Made by a program: the position numbers and the translations under genes
The notes under the pieces: generated by a model
The model's input: only the letters and a program-made list of their open reading frames with translations
Databases searched by the model: none
What the model was told of the DNA's origin: nothing
NCBI RefSeq assembly: GCF_041807905.1
Contig: NZ_JBGVSA010000011.1
Coordinates: 92,841-156,840, forward strand
DNA: 64,000 bases
Direction: 5' to 3'
From: JBGVSA01 sp041807905
Lineage (GTDB): Bacteria; Pseudomonadota; Gammaproteobacteria; Burkholderiales; Rhodocyclaceae
In this document: piece after piece, positions 62,163 through 64,000 of the stretch
How the letters are laid out: each line of letters begins with the position of its first letter
Position numbering within the stretch: position 1 is the first letter of the stretch

Positions 62163-63218
62163 TCAGCACCCGATGTGTTCACGGCGCAGAGCTTCCGTCA
62201 GTGCTGTGTAGCGGGCACCTCCGCGGGTCAGGTCGAGGTACGTCTGGACCGGACTTGTCACCCAAATTCCGTTCACTTCTTTTCGATGTTGAAGAACCCC
62301 ATCGGACTCCGCTTCAACGACAAGAAGATTCGGCTGCGCATTCTTCGTCGAGGCGGCGCTCAGTTCGGCCAAGGCCTTGTAGACGTTGATGTCGGGCGCA
62401 ACGCGGACGCGAATTTCGGGGACCTTCTCGCAGGACCCCAGGTACGCTCGCGCCGCCGCTTCGTGACACACGACGTACCTCACTTGATGCTTATCGAATA
62501 CAGAGGCAACGTCGCGGAGCCGGGTCGCATAGTCGAGCGTCGGCAGTGCGTAAGCATGGACTTCGAACGGAGGCAGTCTGATCAGGCTTGACCACAGATC
62601 GAGGAGTCTCGCGGGGGCGCGCAAGCGCCATGTCATCGTCGGCCCCCTGCCGTAGGACTCTGCGAGTTGCAGGCGCTCCAGTTCGTGCAATGTCTCGGAA
62701 GCCGTCGCTCCACTGACATCCGCCTGGTGCGCAACATCCTTGGCGTGGAAATACTCACCCACGTGATAGCACAGCAAAGTGTGCAGCAAAGCTCTTCGCT
62801 GTCCTGCAAACAGCCGCATGGAGTCCCTGTGGACATGCGGTGCGGGCTTCAGCATGTAGGCATGGCCTTGAGGGTCCGGCAAGAAGAACTCGCCCTTCGA
62901 TGAGTAATATCCGATGCGCAAACCCTCCAGCAATCGCCTTGTGGGCAGAGGGATTGTCCGCGCCAGAAAGAACGGCTGCGCGGTCGTCTTTTCGGTGCCA
63001 TCAGCGTCGCAATGTCCCAGCATTTGATGAACCTGTTCTGCAGACAGATGCTGGCATCGGAATACCTTCAGAAGCATGGAGGCATCCTCGATCTTGAGGG
63101 CGATTTCCACAGAGACCGCCTCCGTTTCGTGCGTGGCTGTCTGCGATATTGTCTCGACGGTTATGGACGGCAGTCCGTCGAGCACCAGAAGCAATTGAGA
63201 TAGTGACTTGTCATGCAT
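62163..63218 (-). CDS. AbiEi-like transcriptional regulator, no toxin partner seen
   Basis: 351 residues from the ATG giving MHDKSLSQLL. A winged-helix-like part (about 155-205, CYHVGEYFHAKDVAHQADVS and TASETLHELERLQLAE) is followed by a region ending VNGIWVTSPVQTYLDL, then TRGGARYTALTEALRREHIG. This end is the pattern of the AbiEi-type antitoxin/transcriptional regulator family. AbiEi proteins normally precede an AbiEii nucleotidyltransferase toxin; none is found, the next gene on this strand being the TPR protein. It may be an orphan antitoxin or a regulator in its own right. Family call by pattern only. Confidence 0.6.
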   Translation of the reverse strand: MHDKSLSQLLLVLDGLPSITVETISQTATHETEAVSVEIALKIEDASMLLKVFRCQHLSAEQVHQMLGHCDADGTEKTTAQPFFLARTIPLPTRRLLEGLRIGYYSSKGEFFLPDPQGHAYMLKPAPHVHRDSMRLFAGQRRALLHTLLCYHVGEYFHAKDVAHQADVSGATASETLHELERLQLAESYGRGPTMTWRLRAPARLLDLWSSLIRLPPFEVHAYALPTLDYATRLRDVASVFDKHQVRYVVCHEAAARAYLGSCEKVPEIRVRVAPDINVYKALAELSAASTKNAQPNLLVVEAESDGVLQHRKEVNGIWVTSPVQTYLDLTRGGARYTALTEALRREHIGC

Positions 63219-63293
63219 CGCGGTACCAGTGTGCCTCCTCGGAACTCCGCGCACAGGGCGCAAGGAGGGCAAGCAGTGGGCGGATGCCCGATT

Positions 63294-63324
63294 AAAAAAA
63301 GCGGGGCACCTTGTCGGGTGCCCC
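63294..63324 (-). terminator. Terminator of the autotransporter gene
   Basis: On the minus strand an 8-bp stem GGGGCACC / GGTGCCCC with a 6-base loop is followed by GC and seven T. It lies 29 bases past the autotransporter stop. Confidence 0.9.
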
Positions 63325-63352
63325 ATCCATGCAGCTAGTCGTTACAAGCGGA

Positions 63353-64000
63353 TCACCAAGCGATCACCACACCCACGCGACCGCCAAAGCTATCGCCCTG
63401 GCCGCCGGCGACAACGCGGTTGTAGTCGGCCGCCGCAAACAGACTGACGTTCTTCGCGACCTGACCTGAGACACCCACACCGACCTGCGCCCAGGTGCCG
63501 CCCAGGTTGGTGTTGAACGACACCGGGTTGCTGCCGTCCAGGGCGCTGACGGTCGTATTCGCGTCCGACCCAAAGGCGTGCCACAGGTTGGCGCGACCCC
63601 AGCCGGTCACCTTGCGGTCACCCGCCGTGTCCCAGGTCCGCGACACGCGCGCGCCGAGTCGACCGTAGGCGAGCTGGGTGCTGTCGTAGCTCACCTTGCC
63701 GTAGCTGTCGGCCGTGTCGTCCAGGGTCACGCTCTGGTAGATCAACTGTGCCTGCGGCTCCAGCGTCCAGCCGTTCCCCAGCGCGAACGGATAACCGGCT
63801 TCCACCGAAGCGGTCAGCCCGCGACCGTCGGAGCGCAGTTTCTCGCCCGCCACGCTCTTGGCTTCGATGCCGCGATACCAGGTGCCTTGCAGCACGCTGT
63901 CGACATACCAGCCGGCGTCCGCGCGGTGCGTCCAGTAGCCGCCCAGCGAGTACGCATCCATCGAGGTCGAACCGGCGCGCCCGCCGTAGACACCTTCGAC
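63353..64000 (-). CDS. Autotransporter beta-barrel domain (5' part beyond the window)
   Basis: Only the last 215 codons are in view; the frame is open to the window edge, so the true start lies beyond 64000. The sequence is the C-terminal half of a type V autotransporter barrel: SMDAYSLGGYWTHRADAGWY, alternating strands such as GWTLEPQAQLIYQ and FGGRVGVVIAW, ending in Trp, the aromatic terminal residue used for outer-membrane insertion. The passenger, and so the function (adhesin, protease or other), cannot be seen. Confidence 0.88.
   Translation of the reverse strand, partial: VEGVYGGRAGSTSMDAYSLGGYWTHRADAGWYVDSVLQGTWYRGIEAKSVAGEKLRSDGRGLTASVEAGYPFALGNGWTLEPQAQLIYQSVTLDDTADSYGKVSYDSTQLAYGRLGARVSRTWDTAGDRKVTGWGRANLWHAFGSDANTTVSALDGSNPVSFNTNLGGTWAQVGVGVSGQVAKNVSLFAAADYNRVVAGGQGDSFGGRVGVVIAW

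Overview
The window reads as chromosome of a high-GC betaproteobacterium in the order Burkholderiales. The grounds are the tRNA-Tyr/Gly/Thr–tuf–tRNA-Trp–secE–nusG arrangement joined to the rpl–rpoBC, str, S10, spc and alpha ribosomal clusters, a PhaM-type granule-protein homologue and hpnCDE squalene genes. I cannot name the genus. No phage, insertion sequence or CRISPR array was found.

Layout. 1–7000 (+): a UgpB-type binding protein, UgpQ phosphodiesterase, alaS (with an unusual insertion) and a PAS/GGDEF diguanylate cyclase. 7000–10100 (−): a phosphomannomutase/phosphoglucomutase, a FIST-domain sensor protein and a PhaM-like protein. 10150–15875: a signalling cluster in which a TonB-dependent receptor, a periplasmic ABC-type binding protein and a hybrid histidine kinase form a tight minus-strand operon, divergent from a NarL-type response regulator. 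The shared promoter region carries two copies of a CCTGWCAGG palindrome. An orphan ParA-type ATPase follows.

16700–48455 (+) is one long translation/transcription supercluster: three tRNAs, tuf1, tRNA-Trp, secE, nusG, rplKAJL, rpoBC, rpsLG, fusA, tuf2, rpsJ, rplCDWB, rpsS, rplV, rpsC, rplP, rpmC, rpsQ, rplNXE, rpsNH, rplFR, rpsE, rpmD, rplO, secY, rpmJ, rpsMK, rpoA, rplQ. Two normally conserved members are missing: infA between secY and rpmJ, and rpsD between rpsK and rpoA. Terminators, promoters and attenuator-like hairpins split the cluster. Two promoters have their −35 box over the stop codon of the preceding gene (rpoC/rpsL and rpmJ/rpsM), and the spc promoter lies inside a terminator.

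48700–54700: uvrA (−), a YajR-type MFS transporter, ssb, and a protein joining an excisionase-type helix-turn-helix to a receiver domain. 54700–60400: a MalY/PatB-type C-S lyase (−); a translationally coupled trio of secreted barnase-like RNase, barstar inhibitor and NudB (+); then hpnE, hpnD and hpnC (−), which make squalene for hopanoids. 60462–64000: tRNA-Leu(TAG), followed by a more accessory-looking stretch with a TPR/glycosyltransferase-like protein, an AbiEi-like regulator without its toxin, and the C-terminal beta-barrel of an autotransporter cut by the window edge.

Best leads for something little described are the TonB receptor/binding protein/hybrid kinase/regulator cluster, the missing rpsD and infA, the AlaRS insertion, the HTH–receiver protein and the RNase–barstar–NudB trio. 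All functional calls rest on motifs recognised by eye; no database search was possible.
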